Made by a program: the position numbers and the translations under genes
NCBI GenBank assembly: GCA_964507405.1
Contig: CAZDPJ010000001.1
Span: 124,001-188,000 of the forward strand
Length of the DNA stretch: 64,000 nt
From: UMGS75 sp964507405
GTDB lineage: Bacteria > Bacillota_I > Bacilli_A > ML615J-28 > CAG-313
Reading direction: 5' to 3'
Notes under the pieces: generated by a model
The model's database searches: none
What the model saw: the letters and a program-made list of their open reading frames with translations, nothing else
What the model was told of the DNA's origin: nothing
Shown here: positions 35,721-44,529 of the stretch, piece after piece
Layout: every line of letters begins with the position of its first letter
Numbering within the stretch: position 1 is the first letter of the stretch

Positions 35721-37583
35721 CTATAAATTTTCAAATATTATTTCATATATATCTTTTTTAATTTCATTGTTTAATATTTTATTAGCTAAATCTTTATTTA
35801 AATGATATTTATCGATTAACTTTTGATAATTATTATTATTTCTTTTAATAGTTGGTAATATTAATTTATCATCTAAATTTTTACTATCATCAATAAAACC
35901 AATATTGTCAACATTTACTTTATTTTCAACAATAAACATTATATTTTGAAGGTTTATCTTGCGTCCCTTATTATCATAGAAATAATCTGTTTTCATCATT
36001 TTATCTAAAATCGATTTAATTGAATAATGAATGTTATGATAATTCTTAAAGTAAATTAAAGATAATGGATACTTTAATATATGTTCTGATAACAAACCAC
36101 CTTGTTCATAACCTACATACCCTTTTGAAGAACCTAGTAAATTATTGATCATTGTACTATCTTTATAATTATCTAAATCTATTTCTAATAACATTTCTTT
36201 TTTAAAGTTAAAGATTAGATATAAATCGTCTAATAAATAACTAATATCAAAATCACTATTTACGTATACTTTAAATATATTAGGATATATCATTATTTTT
36301 TCCATAAATCTAAAATAATATGGTTTTAGTACATCATAATTTAACTTGGCTATTTTTAGTTCATTAAATTTTAAAATATGAATATTTGATATATCTTGGA
36401 TTACTTCATCTATTACTTCTTCTTTTTTCTTTGTTAAGTCATTCATATGATATCTTGAACCTACTTCATCTAAGACATCAATGGCTTTATCTGGAAAAGA
36501 CCTTTGAGGTAAGTATAATACACATTTATCAATTATTAAGTCAATATCATGACTTGTAAATTTAATATTATGATATTCTTCATACTTGTCTTTAATCTTC
36601 ATTAAAATATTTTTCGTCTCACTAATTGTAGGTTCATCAATAAAAACAGTTTGAAATCTCCTCATTAGAGCCTTATCTTTATCAATAAATTTATAATATT
36701 CATCAAGAGTAGTCGCCCCAATAACAGAAATTTCCGTTTTAGATAAATATGGCTTTAAAATATTAGCAATATCTAGTGAACCTTCATTAGAACCTGACCC
36801 TACAACATTATGGATTTCGTCAATAAATAAAATAGCTTTTTTATTTTTAATAAAATCCATTACTTTTAATAATTTTTCTTCTAGTTCACCCCTATATTTC
36901 GTCCCCGCAACAACTCCACCTAAGTCAAGTTGATAAATGATATCATCGGTTCTAATTTTCGATAGTCCTTCAATGATTGATGTTTTACCAACTCCAGCAC
37001 TACCAATTAATAAGGGATTATTCTTTTGTTTTTTATTTAATATATAACTTATTCTTTCGATATAATTACTTCGTTTAATAAAAGGATGGATCATACTTTT
37101 TTTTGTTAAATTAATTAAATATGGAAAAGGCTCCTCCTCTTTTTCATCTTTATAAAAATTAAAGATATCTTCTATATCCTCTATTAAATATTCAATATTT
37201 ATATTTAATTCTTTTAATACTTCGTTTCCAGCATTTTCATCATCTTTTAACATTACATAAAATAAGTGTTCATCAAAAACATATTTACTATCAATTGTTT
37301 CAATAAATTCTTCTGCTTTAACAACTAATTCTTGAAATTTGTCCGTAAACATTAAATCAGAAGTTGCTTTTTTATGAATAATCGTTAATCTATTTAATGA
37401 ATCTAGTAACATTTCATATGTAATGTTTTTTTCTTGTAATAAGAATCTACAAATAGAGTCTGGTGTTTGATACATGGCAAGTAACAAATGTTCAGTACCG
37501 ACTACTGTAGAACTTTGGTTTGATGCGATTTTTTTCGCATCTTCAATTATTTGAATAGCTTGAGCGCTAAATGATTCTAACAT
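35721..37583 (-). CDS. Clp (HSP100) ATPase with degenerate second AAA module
   Basis: 620 aa from the ATG at 37583 (GAGGAGG just upstream). The N-terminal Clp-N repeat domain (about 1-140, GTEHLLLAMY) is normal. The first AAA module is intact: Walker A GSAGVGKTSIIEGLS, Walker B ILFIDEIHN, Arg finger ALMRRF. In the second module the pore loop is kept (GSSKGYVGYEQGG, about 475), but Walker A is missing and the place of Walker B reads LSLIYFKNYHN. ClpC/ClpB normally have about 810-870 aa and two working ATPases. It may unfold proteins with one engine or act as an adaptor or regulator. Confidence 0.8.
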   Translation of the reverse strand: MLESFSAQAIQIIEDAKKIASNQSSTVVGTEHLLLAMYQTPDSICRFLLQEKNITYEMLLDSLNRLTIIHKKATSDLMFTDKFQELVVKAEEFIETIDSKYVFDEHLFYVMLKDDENAGNEVLKELNINIEYLIEDIEDIFNFYKDEKEEEPFPYLINLTKKSMIHPFIKRSNYIERISYILNKKQKNNPLLIGSAGVGKTSIIEGLSKIRTDDIIYQLDLGGVVAGTKYRGELEEKLLKVMDFIKNKKAILFIDEIHNVVGSGSNEGSLDIANILKPYLSKTEISVIGATTLDEYYKFIDKDKALMRRFQTVFIDEPTISETKNILMKIKDKYEEYHNIKFTSHDIDLIIDKCVLYLPQRSFPDKAIDVLDEVGSRYHMNDLTKKKEEVIDEVIQDISNIHILKFNELKIAKLNYDVLKPYYFRFMEKIMIYPNIFKVYVNSDFDISYLLDDLYLIFNFKKEMLLEIDLDNYKDSTMINNLLGSSKGYVGYEQGGLLSEHILKYPLSLIYFKNYHNIHYSIKSILDKMMKTDYFYDNKGRKINLQNIMFIVENKVNVDNIGFIDDSKNLDDKLILPTIKRNNNNYQKLIDKYHLNKDLANKILNNEIKKDIYEIIFENL

Positions 37584-37671
37584 TTCTTCCTCCTCATACA
37601 CTAATAACATTATATGTTTAATTAACAATTAATAAAACTAATTTTATCAAGGAGATTAAACTATAAAATGC

Positions 37672-37699
37672 TTGACAAAAATAAGTAAATCATTATAAT
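37672..37699 (+). promoter_or_regulatory. Sigma-A promoter of hflX
   Basis: -35 TTGACA (37672-37677), 16-base spacer, -10 TATAAT (37694-37699), followed by an AGAGGTGAT ribosome site and the hflX ATG at 37721. Confidence 0.85.
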
Positions 37700-37720
37700 T
37701 TAAATAAAGAGGTGATATAG

Positions 37721-39007
37721 ATGGAAACAATTAATAATCTCAATAATAAAGTATTACTTGTAGGTATTAATACTGGTAATGATGAATTATTTCATTATGA
37801 AATGACCGAAATGGAAAATCTTTGTGTCGCCCTTAATTTAGAGGTTGTGGAAGTTATTTCTCAAAGTCTTCCAACAAGCATTACAAGTACTTATCTTGGA
37901 AGTGGTAAACTAGATGAAGTAAAAAGATACGCAGAATCACTAAATGTTGATTATATTGTTTTTAATGATGAATTATCACCTGTTCAATTTAAAAATATAA
38001 CTAATTATATGAATACTCCAGTAATTGATCGCACGATGCTTATTCTTGAAATTTTTAAAATTCGTGCGAAAACAAAGGAAGCCGTTCTTCAAGTTATGCT
38101 TGCTGAAGAGAAATTTAAGCTTCCTCGTCTTGCAGGGTCATATACAAATTTATCCAGAATTGGTGGTGGCGGTGGTGGTACTAGTGGTGCCCGTCGTGGT
38201 AGTGGTGAGACTAAACTTGAACTTGATCGAAGACACATTGAAAATAGAATCAGTAAAATTAAAGATGAATTAGAAAAAATAGTTCAAGCTAGAAAAACTA
38301 GCAGAAAAAAAAGAACAACAAACGAAATACCTGTTGTTGCTTTAGTTGGGTATACAAATGCTGGTAAATCAACGATGATGAATAGCATATTAAATATATA
38401 TAATAAAGATGAAAATAAATTAGTTTTTGTAAAAGATATGTTATTTGCAACTTTAGAAACATCTACTAGAAATATAAAATTACCTAATAATTTAGAATTT
38501 CTCATTACTGATACAGTTGGATTTGTAAGTAAACTACCCCATCATTTAGTTGAGTCATTTAAATCAACTTTAGAAGAAATAAAAGAAGCAAATTTAATTA
38601 TTCATGTAATTGACGCTTCTAGTCCCTATCTTGACCTACAAGTAAAGACAACTAATCAAGTACTTAGTGAACTAGGAATTAAGGATATTCCGATTGTATA
38701 TGCGGTAAATAAAATAGATAAATTACCAAGTGATATATATATACCTAACAATTATTCACCATCAATAAATACTTCATCAAAAACTACGGAAGGTTATAGT
38801 GAACTAATTAAATATATTGAAAATGCCTTATTTTCTAATTATGAAACAAATACTTATATGTTACCTTTTAGCCAAGGCAATATATATAATATCATGAAAG
38901 AAAAAGGTGAAGTATATGAAACTTCATACTTACCTGAAGGAATCAAGGTAAGAGTACGTCTATCTGTTCATTTAACTAATCTATATTCTAAATATAAAAT
39001 AAATTAA
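37721..39007 (+). CDS. hflX: Ribosome-associated GTPase HflX
   Basis: Splits stalled or idle ribosomes under stress. 428 aa: N-terminal HflX domain with the Gly-rich nucleotide loop GGGGGGTSGARRGSGETKLE (about 147-166), coiled coil, then a GTPase domain with G1 GYTNAGKSTMMN (about 209), G3 ITDTVGFVSKLPHHLVESF and G4 AVNKID, and a C-terminal domain. One of the few plus-strand genes, as a single unit with its own consensus promoter and a terminator shared with the convergent SGNH gene. Confidence 0.95.
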   Translation: METINNLNNKVLLVGINTGNDELFHYEMTEMENLCVALNLEVVEVISQSLPTSITSTYLGSGKLDEVKRYAESLNVDYIVFNDELSPVQFKNITNYMNTPVIDRTMLILEIFKIRAKTKEAVLQVMLAEEKFKLPRLAGSYTNLSRIGGGGGGTSGARRGSGETKLELDRRHIENRISKIKDELEKIVQARKTSRKKRTTNEIPVVALVGYTNAGKSTMMNSILNIYNKDENKLVFVKDMLFATLETSTRNIKLPNNLEFLITDTVGFVSKLPHHLVESFKSTLEEIKEANLIIHVIDASSPYLDLQVKTTNQVLSELGIKDIPIVYAVNKIDKLPSDIYIPNNYSPSINTSSKTTEGYSELIKYIENALFSNYETNTYMLPFSQGNIYNIMKEKGEVYETSYLPEGIKVRVRLSVHLTNLYSKYKIN

Positions 39008-39027
39008 AAACACCACTAGGTGTTTTT
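39006..39027. terminator. Bidirectional terminator between hflX and the SGNH gene
   Basis: Nine-base arms (39006-39014 and 39019-39027) with a four-base loop, a T run on the plus strand and A run on the other side. The genes converge here, and the hairpin overlaps both stop regions. Confidence 0.8.
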
Positions 39028-39703
39028 ATTTTTTTATATTATCTAAAATACTAGAAGCAATCATTTTCATTCCTTCATTATTCGGATGATATCCATCAAT
39101 TGATTCATAAATATATTGTTGTTTATATATATCAATAAACTTACATTCTAATTCTTTAGAACATTTATTTATTATATTACAATATTCTTCAATATTGTAT
39201 TTTCTATTTTCATTACAATACTTATTAATTTTATTATCATTTATACTTCCATATGGTAAACTCACACACCAGATTTCAGCAGAATTATAGTTTTCTTTTA
39301 ATCTTTGAAGCATTGACTTATATGAATAATAAAACAATTCATTAGGATTAAATCCACTTCCCCAGTCATTAAGTCCCATAAAAACAATAATAACATCTGG
39401 TTTTTTATCCAAAGTACTTAAGGATGAAGTTCTTTCCATACTACAGCCAAAAGATGGAAATAGATGTATCGGTGTTTTAGATACCGTACTTCCCGAATAT
39501 GAATTATTAACAAGTACTATTCCACCTAACTTATTAATTACTATTCCCCACCATGTATCATGCACTTCATTGATTTGTGTTTGACATCTATTAATTAAAC
39601 TATAAAAACATGCTTCACTTGGAATACTATCGCCCTCTAGTGTACTGATTGAATCACCTAAAATAGAGAAATATTTATTATTGTATTTATTTAAATCATT
39701 CAT
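39026..39703 (-). CDS. SGNH/GDSL-family hydrolase
   Basis: 225 aa with the SGNH blocks in order: block I FSILGDSISTLEGD (about residue 11), block III IVFMGLNDWGSG (about 105) and block V DGYHPNNEGMK (about 205) with the catalytic Asp and His. No signal peptide, so probably cytoplasmic; esterase or deacetylase activity is expected but the substrate is unknown. Last gene of the NUDIX-rlmI-dusB-FtsK-like operon. Confidence 0.87.
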   Translation of the reverse strand: MNDLNKYNNKYFSILGDSISTLEGDSIPSEACFYSLINRCQTQINEVHDTWWGIVINKLGGIVLVNNSYSGSTVSKTPIHLFPSFGCSMERTSSLSTLDKKPDVIIVFMGLNDWGSGFNPNELFYYSYKSMLQRLKENYNSAEIWCVSLPYGSINDNKINKYCNENRKYNIEEYCNIINKCSKELECKFIDIYKQQYIYESIDGYHPNNEGMKMIASSILDNIKK

Positions 39704-39710
39704 AATTTGA

Positions 39711-40433
39711 TTAATAATTTTCTTTAATATAATTTACAAGACTAACTATATTTTCTTCTGGTATATTAGGTGTTTTAATACTTTCTTCTTCATATAAATA
39801 GCCACCAGAAATTGCTTCACCTACTTTATTAAATGTAATACTAGTCGTAAAATTATTTAGCATTACTTCTGGTAAATTATTTACATAATTACTATTTATC
39901 GCAAGTATTAAATAAATACCAGCCGCACGAGCTTTTTGTAATATTAAAACAAGACTACTGTTTACATCCTCACTCATTGATTTTTCATAGTCATCAATTA
40001 TAACAACTATTTTTTGTAATTTATCATCCTTAACTTTCTTATTATACTCATTAATATTATAAACTTCTTCTTTTTGAAATAAGTTATAACGATTCTCTAA
40101 TTCATTACATATATATTTTAATAAGTCATCTTTTTTAATTATATGTGGTAATTCATTGTATAACTTAAAACTATCACTAGATAATAATATTAAGCCTAGG
40201 TCAAGTGGAGAATAATTAGCAATTAAGCTTGCGATAATAGTATTTAGAAGCGTTGTTTTACCATATTTATTATCGCCAATAATAATAAGATTTGATGCAT
40301 CTTCTATGTTACAGTCAACTGAATTATTTGTTTCATTTTTTCCAAGATATATATTAATTTCTTTTGATTCATTACTAGAATAATCTTCAATATATTTTGT
40401 AAATAGTTCTTTTGGTATATTATATTTTTTCAT
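39711..40433 (-). CDS. Stand-alone FtsK/SpoIIIE-like ATPase domain
   Basis: 240 aa that match only the motor core of FtsK/SpoIIIE: P-loop IIIGDNKYGKTTLLNTII (about residue 50), LDLGLILLSSDSFKLYNELPHI (matching the family's DPK...LxxYxxLPHL region), Walker B-like KIVVIIDDYEKSM (about 145) and KARAAGIYLILAIN (about 168). It lacks membrane segments, the FtsK alpha domain and the DNA-reading gamma winged helix. The acidic Walker B pair reads Asp-Asp where Asp-Glu is usual. Real FtsK must be elsewhere. The role is unknown; the operon otherwise holds RNA-modification enzymes. Confidence 0.75.
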   Translation of the reverse strand: MKKYNIPKELFTKYIEDYSSNESKEINIYLGKNETNNSVDCNIEDASNLIIIGDNKYGKTTLLNTIIASLIANYSPLDLGLILLSSDSFKLYNELPHIIKKDDLLKYICNELENRYNLFQKEEVYNINEYNKKVKDDKLQKIVVIIDDYEKSMSEDVNSSLVLILQKARAAGIYLILAINSNYVNNLPEVMLNNFTTSITFNKVGEAISGGYLYEEESIKTPNIPEENIVSLVNYIKENY

Positions 40434-40446
40434 TATTTATCATCTC

Positions 40447-41418
40447 CTATATATATGTTCTTGATAATATTGCCTTACTTAAATTCAATAATTCTTGATA
40501 AGTTTTAATAGATACAATACTTGTTCGATATTGTTTTGTCATTGGTATTTGTTTTAAATACCATGCGGCATGGGTTCTCATTTCAATTATTGCAATATGT
40601 TCACCCTTTAAAGTAATAAGCCTTTGTGCATGGTCAAGCATTGTTTCAATCACTTCTTTAGTTGTTGGTTTTTCTAAAATAATGTTATCCTTAAAATAAC
40701 TATTCAACTCACTAAATATCCAAGGATTACCGAGACTTGCTCTTCCAATCATTAAGGCATCAACATTTGTTTCTTCATACATCTTAATTGCGGAATCAAT
40801 TGACTTGATATCACCATTGCCAATTACAGGTACTGTTGAAACTTCTTTTACCATTTTTATATAATCTAAATTAGCAGTACCGTTATAAAAATCAGACCTC
40901 GTTCTTCCATGTATAGCGATTGCGTCAACACCAGCTTTACATGCAAGTTTAGTTACTACATCACAATTAATATTATTATGGTCAAATCCAGCTCTAATTT
41001 TAATTGTAATAGGAATATCAATATTATCTTTTAAACTTTTAACGATATCATATATTTTATCAGGGGTTTTTAAAAGAGCACTTCCCGATCCATTTTTAAC
41101 CACTTTATTAACAGGACACCCCATATTAACATCAATTACATCAACATTAGTATTAGATACAATTAATTTAGCAGCATTTGTAATTGTTTCATAATCACTA
41201 CCAAAAATTTGCATTGCAATCGGATGTTCAGATTCAGCTGTTTCTATCATCTTTAATGTTTTTTCATTACCATACATTAAACCTTTATCACTTACCATTT
41301 CCGCATACACCATGCCAGCCCCCATTTCTAGAGCTATGGTCCTAAATGATGAAGTAGTAACTCCAGCCATTGGTGCAAGTATTAAGTTGTTTTTTAATTC
41401 GACATTACCAATTTTCAT
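40447..41418 (-). CDS. dusB: tRNA-dihydrouridine synthase (DusB type)
   Basis: FMN enzyme that reduces uridine to dihydrouridine in tRNA. 323 aa from the ATG at 41418 with a perfect AGGAGG upstream. TIM barrel with LAPMAGVTTSSFRTIA at residue 14, VDVNMGCPVNKVVKNGSG near 100, TIKIRAGFDHNN near 140, AIHGRTRSDFYNGTA near 170 and the phosphate-binding IGNGDIKSI and MIGRASLGNPWIF. C-terminal four-helix bundle present. 22 bases downstream of rlmI. Confidence 0.95.
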   Translation of the reverse strand: MKIGNVELKNNLILAPMAGVTTSSFRTIALEMGAGMVYAEMVSDKGLMYGNEKTLKMIETAESEHPIAMQIFGSDYETITNAAKLIVSNTNVDVIDVNMGCPVNKVVKNGSGSALLKTPDKIYDIVKSLKDNIDIPITIKIRAGFDHNNINCDVVTKLACKAGVDAIAIHGRTRSDFYNGTANLDYIKMVKEVSTVPVIGNGDIKSIDSAIKMYEETNVDALMIGRASLGNPWIFSELNSYFKDNIILEKPTTKEVIETMLDHAQRLITLKGEHIAIIEMRTHAAWYLKQIPMTKQYRTSIVSIKTYQELLNLSKAILSRTYI

Positions 41419-41440
41419 CACTACCTCCTAAGATTTAAAA

Positions 41441-42601
41441 TTATAATACATATAAAACAGCACATTTTAAATATGTTGCTTCTTCCATTCCCAATAACAT
41501 TGGATGATCTATGGATTGAAATCTAAAGTCAAGAAGACGAACTTCTCTTTTACTATCCATAATTGCTTCTTTTAACATTTCCATAAATAATTCTTTAGTC
41601 ATATTCATAGAACAAGAAAAAGTCAATAAAAATCCACCAGATTTTATCATTCTTAAAGCTTGTAAATTAATTTCTTTATACCCTTTATAAGCTTTTTTAA
41701 TTGTATCTTTACTTTTCGTAAATGCTGGAGGATCTAAGATAATTACATCAAACTTTTGATTATTATTTGGATCTCTTAAAAACTCAAAGACATCACTACA
41801 TACTACTTTGATATTATCAAAATTATTTAATGTTGCATTTTTTAATATATCATCACATGCTTTTTGACTAATATCTACAGCAACAACTTCTTTAGCATTA
41901 TATTTTGAAGCATGTAACGCAAAACCACCTGTATGTGAAAAGCAATCTAATACTGTTTTATTAGAAGCATAATGTTCAAGTTGCTTTCTGTTCATTTTTT
42001 GGTCTAAGAAATATCCAGTTTTTTGACCATTAACAACATCAACATACATCTTTATTCCATTTTCTTCGATTATCACGGGGTCTTTTAAAGTACCATATAA
42101 TATACCCTTATATTCTTCTAGACCTTCTTTTTTTCTTACAGGAACATCACTTCTTTCATAAATACATGTCGGATTAAATATTTTTACTAAACTATTAACT
42201 ATCCATTCTTTGTGGTGTTCCATCCCAAGAGATAATACTTGAATAACAATGACATCACTATATTTATCAACAATTAATCCTGGCATATAGTCTGCTTCAC
42301 TATAAACTATTCTTGCATTATTTGTTAAATTCATTTGTTTTCTTAAATTCCAAGCTTGTAAAATTCGATTATAAAAAAGTTGTTCATTTATCTCTTCTTT
42401 TTTTAAAGATAGCATTCTTACCATTATTTTACTAGTTGTATTTAAGAAACCAACACCTAAAAATTCATTATTATAACTATATACTTCACATACTTCTCCT
42501 GATACAATATGACCCTCAAATTTAAGTACTTCATTTGAGAAAACCCATGGATGTCCTTGAAGAATTCTTTCTTCTTCAAATTTATTTAAATATACCTTCA
42601 T
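41441..42601 (-). CDS. rlmI: 23S rRNA m5C methyltransferase RlmI-like
   Basis: 386 aa: N-terminal PUA domain (LNKFEEERILQGHPWVFSNEV), central EEHD-like region (DVVNGQKTGYFLDQKMNRK, about 195) and a SAM-binding Rossmann methyltransferase domain (DCFSHTGGFALHA, VVAVDISQKA, IILDPPAFTKS). The family methylates cytosine in 23S rRNA using SAM; the active-site Cys is in LTFSCSMNMT near residue 325. Part of the RNA-modification operon with dusB. Confidence 0.9.
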   Translation of the reverse strand: MKVYLNKFEEERILQGHPWVFSNEVLKFEGHIVSGEVCEVYSYNNEFLGVGFLNTTSKIMVRMLSLKKEEINEQLFYNRILQAWNLRKQMNLTNNARIVYSEADYMPGLIVDKYSDVIVIQVLSLGMEHHKEWIVNSLVKIFNPTCIYERSDVPVRKKEGLEEYKGILYGTLKDPVIIEENGIKMYVDVVNGQKTGYFLDQKMNRKQLEHYASNKTVLDCFSHTGGFALHASKYNAKEVVAVDISQKACDDILKNATLNNFDNIKVVCSDVFEFLRDPNNNQKFDVIILDPPAFTKSKDTIKKAYKGYKEINLQALRMIKSGGFLLTFSCSMNMTKELFMEMLKEAIMDSKREVRLLDFRFQSIDHPMLLGMEEATYLKCAVLYVL

Positions 42602-42612
42602 ATCTTTTTTCC

Positions 42613-43026
42613 TTATATATTATTACTTTCAATATACTTAATTGCCTTCTTTAATATTTTACGATCATCTTCATATGTAATTTGATTTATTGCTTCATGA
42701 ATTTCAACCCAAGAAGCATTAAGTAATTCTTCTTTTTGAATAATTACATTATCACATTTAGAAATAGCAATAAAATAAATTACATCTTTTAAGACATCAG
42801 GTTTAGGACTATACGTCGATATTTCTCTAAATCTTGTATCAATGACGACATCTAGGTTTGTTTCTTCTTTTATTTCTCTTAATGCTGTTTCAATCTCAGT
42901 TTCATTATTTTCAACATGCCCTTTAGGAAATGACCAATGGCCACCAAGCATCTGAATAATTAAGGTTTCTATATTCTTATCAATTTTTCTAATAACTACT
43001 GCTCCACATGATTTTTCAAATGTCAT
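42613..43026 (-). CDS. NUDIX hydrolase (Ap4A-hydrolase-like)
   Basis: 137 aa from the ATG at 43026 (AGGTG six bases upstream; a GTG at 43035 is less likely). The Nudix box is complete: GHVENNETEIETALREIKEE (about residues 34-53) preceded by GGHWSFPKG. This layout (SCGAVVIR start, WSFPKGH) is typical of bacterial diadenosine tetraphosphatases, but substrate assignment is uncertain. First gene of its operon, behind a consensus promoter. Confidence 0.88.
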   Translation of the reverse strand: MTFEKSCGAVVIRKIDKNIETLIIQMLGGHWSFPKGHVENNETEIETALREIKEETNLDVVIDTRFREISTYSPKPDVLKDVIYFIAISKCDNVIIQKEELLNASWVEIHEAINQITYEDDRKILKKAIKYIESNNI

Positions 43027-43060
43027 TGTTGTCACCTCACTTAATTATTTATTTAAATAT

Positions 43061-43089
43061 ATTATATAAAATTTTTTAATTGTAGTCAA
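43061..43089 (-). promoter_or_regulatory. Sigma-A promoter of the NUDIX-rlmI-dusB operon
   Basis: Minus-strand -35 TTGACT (43084-43089), 17-base spacer, -10 TATAAT (43061-43066), about 35 bases before the NUDIX start. Confidence 0.85.
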
Positions 43090-43118
43090 GATTTATGAAA
43101 TAAGTAGAGTTAAAATAA

Positions 43119-43152
43119 AAAAAGATTTACAAAAGAAAACTTGCAAATCTTT
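43119..43152 (-). terminator. Terminator of the TetR regulator gene
   Basis: Arms AAAGATTT and AAATCTTT extended by further weak pairs to about 13 base pairs, with a T run on the minus strand. It lies between the tetR-type stop and the NUDIX promoter. Confidence 0.7.
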
Positions 43153-43176
43153 AATTTAAAATATTATATTTATCGA

Positions 43177-43872
43177 TTAATCCATTATATTATGAAAAGT
43201 AATTTCATATTTCATTGATAACATATTTAATAATTTATGTAATACTTTTTTAGCCATATCAACAATGTCAAGTGCAAGAATATTTGAAATAATTACATCT
43301 TGAGCATTTTTTTCTACATTAAAGATTTGTAAACTCATTAATAAGAAGCGTTCAATTTTTCTTTTTAAAGTAAAGTATTTATCACATGGGGTAATCATAA
43401 AACTTCTCATTAATCCTGATGTTCCAATTTCAGTTTCATAGAAATCACTTTCTTCATATGATGGTAGTGTTTCTTTAAATACTTTAGATAATACTTGAGA
43501 TGTCTTTTCATTAATAAATCTTAATGTTTCAGGATGGCTATATGCTTCAACATATATTTCTCTTAAATTTTCATTTAATTCAACTAATGTCATTTGAATT
43601 GATGTTTCAATAGCATATAACATAATAGGATTATTTATTTCTTTAATCATACTACTAGCCATATCAAATTGCATATCAAACATTACATCAACTAGTTCTC
43701 TTAATACACCATCTTTAGTTTTAAAAATATTTTGGAAAGTACCAGCAGATACATCGGCTTCTTTAATAATATCTAACATGGTAGTTTTTTTATAACCTTT
43801 TTCTATAAACATTTGTACGCATGCGGTAATAACTCTAGTTTTAGGATCTTTTACTTGGTCTCTTGATATCAT
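43177..43872 (-). CDS. TetR-family transcriptional regulator
   Basis: 231 aa with a TetR helix-turn-helix at the N-terminus (TRVITACVQMFIEKGYKKTT, about 12-31, then ADVSAGTFQNIFKTKDGVLRE-like recognition helix region to about residue 57) and a helical ligand-binding domain. No divergent transporter or enzyme gene lies next to it, so the target is not obvious. It starts 35 bases after the SRP RNA terminator on the same strand, and no good promoter was found between them. Confidence 0.88.
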   Translation of the reverse strand: MISRDQVKDPKTRVITACVQMFIEKGYKKTTMLDIIKEADVSAGTFQNIFKTKDGVLRELVDVMFDMQFDMASSMIKEINNPIMLYAIETSIQMTLVELNENLREIYVEAYSHPETLRFINEKTSQVLSKVFKETLPSYEESDFYETEIGTSGLMRSFMITPCDKYFTLKRKIERFLLMSLQIFNVEKNAQDVIISNILALDIVDMAKKVLHKLLNMLSMKYEITFHNIMD

Positions 43873-43907
43873 TAAAACACTTCCTCTCTATTTTCACTTA
43901 TTAATTT

Positions 43908-44026
43908 AAAAAGATTCCATCTTAAATCCCCCCACCCACAAGTTACAGAAGCTTAAGGCTGCTCCGATCAAGGCCTGACCTGGTTCACACTGGAGCCTTG
44001 GATGAAGGTATTTAAAATGGAATCCT
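43908..44026 (-). ncRNA. ffs: Small signal recognition particle RNA (4.5S-like)
   Basis: On the minus strand the core reads ACCAGGTCAGG...AGCAGCC, the invariant domain IV sequence bound by Ffh. The two ends pair over about 15 bases (GATTCCATTTTAAAT with ATTTAAGATGGAATC) and a run of T follows, giving the closing helix and terminator. Length is about 115-120 nt, so it is the short form without the Alu domain found in Bacillus. The apical loop is unusual: the CGGAAG of the consensus is UUGAUC here, so the GGAA tetraloop is missing while total length is unchanged. Confidence 0.92.
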
Positions 44027-44033
44027 TTATCTA

Positions 44034-44062
44034 ATTATATAATGTTTTAGTAATTTTGTCAA
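44034..44062 (-). promoter_or_regulatory. Perfect consensus promoter of SRP RNA
   Basis: Minus-strand -35 TTGACA (44057-44062), 17-base spacer, -10 TATAAT (44034-44039). Transcription would start near 44027, at the closing helix of the RNA. The -35 box overlaps the tadA stop codon region. Confidence 0.93.
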
Positions 44063-44529
44063 TTAATAAAATCTTTTTTTCTTAACTTTTTAAAAAATGA
44101 TTTTAGTAAATTACTTGATTCATTTTCAAGTATATTACTAGTTACTTCTATTTGATGATTTATATTAGGTATTTTAGATATATCAGTTAAACTACCTAAC
44201 GCACCAAACTTAGGCTCATTAGCTCCAAAACATACTCTTTTCATTCTTGCTTGTATAATTGCTCCTGCACACATTAAACAAGGTTCTAATGTAACATAGA
44301 TAGTACAATCTTCTAATATCCAAGCATTAAGTTTTTTGCAAGCTTTATTTATTGCAAGAATTTCTGCATGATTTGTTGCTTGGCGTTTTGTTTGCCTTAA
44401 ATTATGTGCTTTCGCAATAACTTTATTATCTTTGACTATTACTGCTCCTACAGGCACTTCACCAATATCAAAGGCAAGTTGTGCTTCTTTTAAAGCAAGT
44501 AACATATATTTTTCATCATTTGTTTCCAT
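44059..44529 (-). CDS. tadA: tRNA(Arg) adenosine-34 deaminase TadA
   Basis: Makes inosine at the wobble position. 156 aa from the ATG at 44529 (METNDEKYMLLALKEAQ), since the longer reading is only tdk sequence in another frame. Zinc and proton-shuttle residues are in TNHAEILAI (about 55-63) and EPCLMCAGAI (about 85-94). It overlaps the tdk end by 14 bases and has no clear ribosome site, so it depends on translational coupling with tdk. Confidence 0.94.
   Translation of the reverse strand: METNDEKYMLLALKEAQLAFDIGEVPVGAVIVKDNKVIAKAHNLRQTKRQATNHAEILAINKACKKLNAWILEDCTIYVTLEPCLMCAGAIIQARMKRVCFGANEPKFGALGSLTDISKIPNINHQIEVTSNILENESSNLLKSFFKKLRKKDFIN

Noticed and set aside
43177..43872. TetR regulator controlling tadA/tdk
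   Set aside because: The genes are not divergent, their promoters are separate and no palindromic operator was found near the tdk promoter.
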